Shown: one piece after another, positions 5,267 to 6,980 of the stretch
How the letters are laid out: each line of letters starts with the position of its first letter
Position numbering within the stretch: position 1 is the first letter of the stretch
DNA from: an uncultured Pseudomonadales bacterium
GTDB lineage: Bacteria; Pseudomonadota; Gammaproteobacteria; Pseudomonadales; Porticoccaceae
Assembly (NCBI GenBank): GCA_905478725.1
Contig: CAJQJT010000220.1
Coordinates: forward strand, 1 to 6,980
Direction of reading: 5' to 3'
DNA length: 6,980 bases
Position numbers and translations under genes: made by a program
The notes under the pieces: model-generated
Seen by the model: the letters and a program-made list of their open reading frames with translations, nothing else
Told to the model about the DNA's origin: nothing
Databases searched by the model: none

Positions 5267-6980
5267 GTGGCATTACTGCAAATTTCAGAGCCGGGACAAT
5301 CGCCCCAACCCCATCAACGCAAACATGCGGTGGGCATTGACCTGGGTACCACCAATTCATTAGTTGCTGCGGTGCGCAGCGGTTCTCCGCAAACGTTGGC
5401 CGACGAGCAGGGCAGGCATCTGCTGCCCTCAGTGGTGCACTACTACAACGAAGGTGTCAGCTGCATTGGCTATGAAGCCGCTGAGCACAATGTTAGCGAT
5501 CCGCTCAATACGATCACCTCAGTTAAACGTCTTATGGGCCGTGGCCTCGACGACGTGAAGACCTTTGGCGGTCAGTTACCCTACGAATTTGCTAGCGATG
5601 ACGGAGGCATGCCTAAAATTGTCACCGCCGGTGGTTCTGTCAGTCCCATTCAGGTCTCAGCTGAAATCCTGCGCAAGCTCGCCGGGCGTGCTGAGAGCGC
5701 CTTGGGCGGCTCCTTAGATGGCGCAGTGATTACAGTGCCAGCCTATTTTGATGATGCTCAGCGTCAGGCCACTAAAGACTCCGCAACACTGGCTGGCATC
5801 AAAGTGCTACGTCTGCTTAATGAGCCCACTGCAGCGGCTATTGCCTACGGCCTCGATCAGCGTGAAGACAGTACGATCGCGGTTTATGATCTGGGCGGCG
5901 GAACCTTTGATATCTCCATATTGCGACTCTCTCGTGGTGTCTTTGAAGTCCTCGCCACCGGTGGCGACTCGGCACTGGGTGGCGATGATGTTGATCGCAT
6001 GATCGCAGAGTGGTTGCGCCAAGAAATCGGTATGGATGAGTCACTGGATCCCATTGAGCAGCGTATCTTGCTGGAAACCGCCAAGTCAGCCAAAGAAGAG
6101 CTCACCGATCAAAACTCAGTGCAAATTGAAGTGCTGGACTGGCAGGGTAGCTTGACCCGCGAGCAGCTCAACGGCTTGATTGACCCGCTAATCGATAAAA
6201 CGCTGCGTGCGGCCAAAAAGTCACTGCGCGACGCAGGTGTTAGCGCCGACCAGATCGACGAAGTAATTCTGGTGGGTGGTTCTACGCGCACGCCAAGAGT
6301 TCACGAAAAAGTCGAACAGCTATTTGGGCGCAAGCCTCACTCCAACCTCGATCCCGATCGGGTTGTTGCCATGGGCGCGGCCCTGCAGGCGGAAGTGCTG
6401 GTAGGCAATAAGTCCGGCGACGATATGTTGCTGTTGGATGTAATTCCTCTGTCTCTGGGTATCGAGACCATGGGTGGCTTGATCGAAAAAATTATTCATC
6501 GCAATACCACAATCCCCGTATCAAAAGCCCAGGAGTTCACCACCTTTAAAGATGGTCAGACCGCCATGGCGATCCATATTTTGCAGGGCGAGCGCGAGCT
6601 GGCCTCAGACTGCCGTTCTCTGGCGCGCTTTGAATTGCGCGATATACCGCCGATGGTCGCTGGTGGAGCCAAGATTCGGGTCGCCTATCAGGTGGATGCC
6701 GATGGTCTGCTGAGCGTTAATGCTCGTGAAATGATCAGCGGTGTCGAGTCCCATATTGAGGTTAAACCCTCCTATGGTCTTAACGAAAATGAAATCACCA
6801 GCATGCTGCAGGACTCCTTTAATTATGCCAAAGAGGATATGCAGGCTCGTGCGCTTCGTGAGCAGCAGGTCGAGGCAGATCGAATGATTGAAGATCTTGG
6901 TGCGGCACTGGTAAAAGATGGTCGTGCACTGCTCGATGAGGCGGAATACAACTGCCTTGAAGTGGCGGTTAAAGAATTAC
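5267..6980 (+). CDS. hscA: Fe-S cluster assembly chaperone HscA (Hsp70 class), 3' truncated by the window
   Basis: This specialised Hsp70 binds the LPPVK motif of IscU and, with HscB, uses ATP to promote cluster transfer. The frame is open from GTG at 5267 to the right edge, 571 codons; E. coli HscA has 616, so about 45 residues should lie beyond the window. The start [10 protein letters not shown] matches the HscA N-terminus, and AGAGGA (5251-5256) lies 10 nt upstream, inside hscB. ATPase-domain motifs are GIDLGTTNS (23-31), [11 protein letters not shown] (185-195), DLGGGTFD (208-215) and VGGSTR (336-341). The interdomain linker is [11 protein letters not shown] (388-398), followed by the substrate-binding beta domain with [11 protein letters not shown] and KPSYGL, then the helical lid. 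It starts 3 bp after the hscB stop, so the two are probably translationally coupled. fdx would be expected next. Confidence 0.96.
   Translation, partial: MALLQISEPGQSPQPHQRKHAVGIDLGTTNSLVAAVRSGSPQTLADEQGRHLLPSVVHYYNEGVSCIGYEAAEHNVSDPLNTITSVKRLMGRGLDDVKTFGGQLPYEFASDDGGMPKIVTAGGSVSPIQVSAEILRKLAGRAESALGGSLDGAVITVPAYFDDAQRQATKDSATLAGIKVLRLLNEPTAAAIAYGLDQREDSTIAVYDLGGGTFDISILRLSRGVFEVLATGGDSALGGDDVDRMIAEWLRQEIGMDESLDPIEQRILLETAKSAKEELTDQNSVQIEVLDWQGSLTREQLNGLIDPLIDKTLRAAKKSLRDAGVSADQIDEVILVGGSTRTPRVHEKVEQLFGRKPHSNLDPDRVVAMGAALQAEVLVGNKSGDDMLLLDVIPLSLGIETMGGLIEKIIHRNTTIPVSKAQEFTTFKDGQTAMAIHILQGERELASDCRSLARFELRDIPPMVAGGAKIRVAYQVDADGLLSVNAREMISGVESHIEVKPSYGLNENEITSMLQDSFNYAKEDMQARALREQQVEADRMIEDLGAALVKDGRALLDEAEYNCLEVAVKEL

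Noticed and set aside
4998..5360. 120-codon open frame on the minus strand across hscB/hscA
   Set aside because: It lies antisense to two well-conserved genes, with a low-complexity Pro/Arg/His-rich product and no family features.
1..6980. Mobile element, CRISPR array, tRNA/rRNA gene, defence or toxin-antitoxin cassette
   Set aside because: No transposase, regular repeat array, clover-leaf sequence or unexplained gene is visible. Every reading frame of substance belongs to a known housekeeping family in its conserved order.

Overview
The window looks like an ordinary housekeeping segment of a gammaproteobacterial chromosome. Its core is the ISC iron-sulfur cluster assembly operon, iscR-iscS-iscU-iscA-hscB-hscA. 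It is preceded by trmJ and a divergent suhB, the same neighbourhood as in Escherichia coli. Protein lengths and catalytic residues match the E. coli family members closely: IscS is 404 aa with Lys206 and Cys328, IscR has Cys92/98/104 and His107, and SuhB is 267 aa. Base composition is moderate (roughly half GC) and three of the eight genes use GTG starts. A marine-type gammaproteobacterium (Cellvibrionales or a relative) is a guess; the sequence only supports the class. cysE, which sits between trmJ and iscR in Pseudomonas, is absent here.

Layout: 3-290 (+) is the C-terminal end of a HupE/UreJ-type membrane protein, possibly ending in a small terminator. It converges on suhB at 306-1109 (-). 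The 160-bp gap 1110-1269 holds back-to-back promoters for suhB and trmJ, a boxA-like element in the suhB leader, and a GGCC-rich leader for trmJ. trmJ is 1270-2013 (+). The 154-bp gap 2014-2167 carries the iscR promoter with a nearly perfect type-1 IscR operator. Then follow iscR (2168-2644), iscS (2659-3873), iscU (3939-4322), iscA (4332-4655), hscB (4715-5263) and hscA (5267 to beyond the right edge), all on the + strand. No gene-free stretch exceeds 300 bases.

How it works together: IscS takes sulfur from cysteine and passes it to the IscU scaffold. IscA acts as an A-type carrier. HscB (J-protein) and HscA (Hsp70) recognise the LPPVK motif of IscU and drive cluster release. IscR, itself a [2Fe-2S] protein, closes a feedback loop through the operator at 2106-2130. 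SuhB and TrmJ act in RNA biology (rRNA antitermination and tRNA methylation).

I found no undescribed system. The most interesting signals are regulatory: the boxA-like sequence beside the suhB ribosome-binding region, the IscR operator inside the iscR promoter, and strong small hairpins at the 3' ends of iscR and iscS that could set segment-specific mRNA stability.
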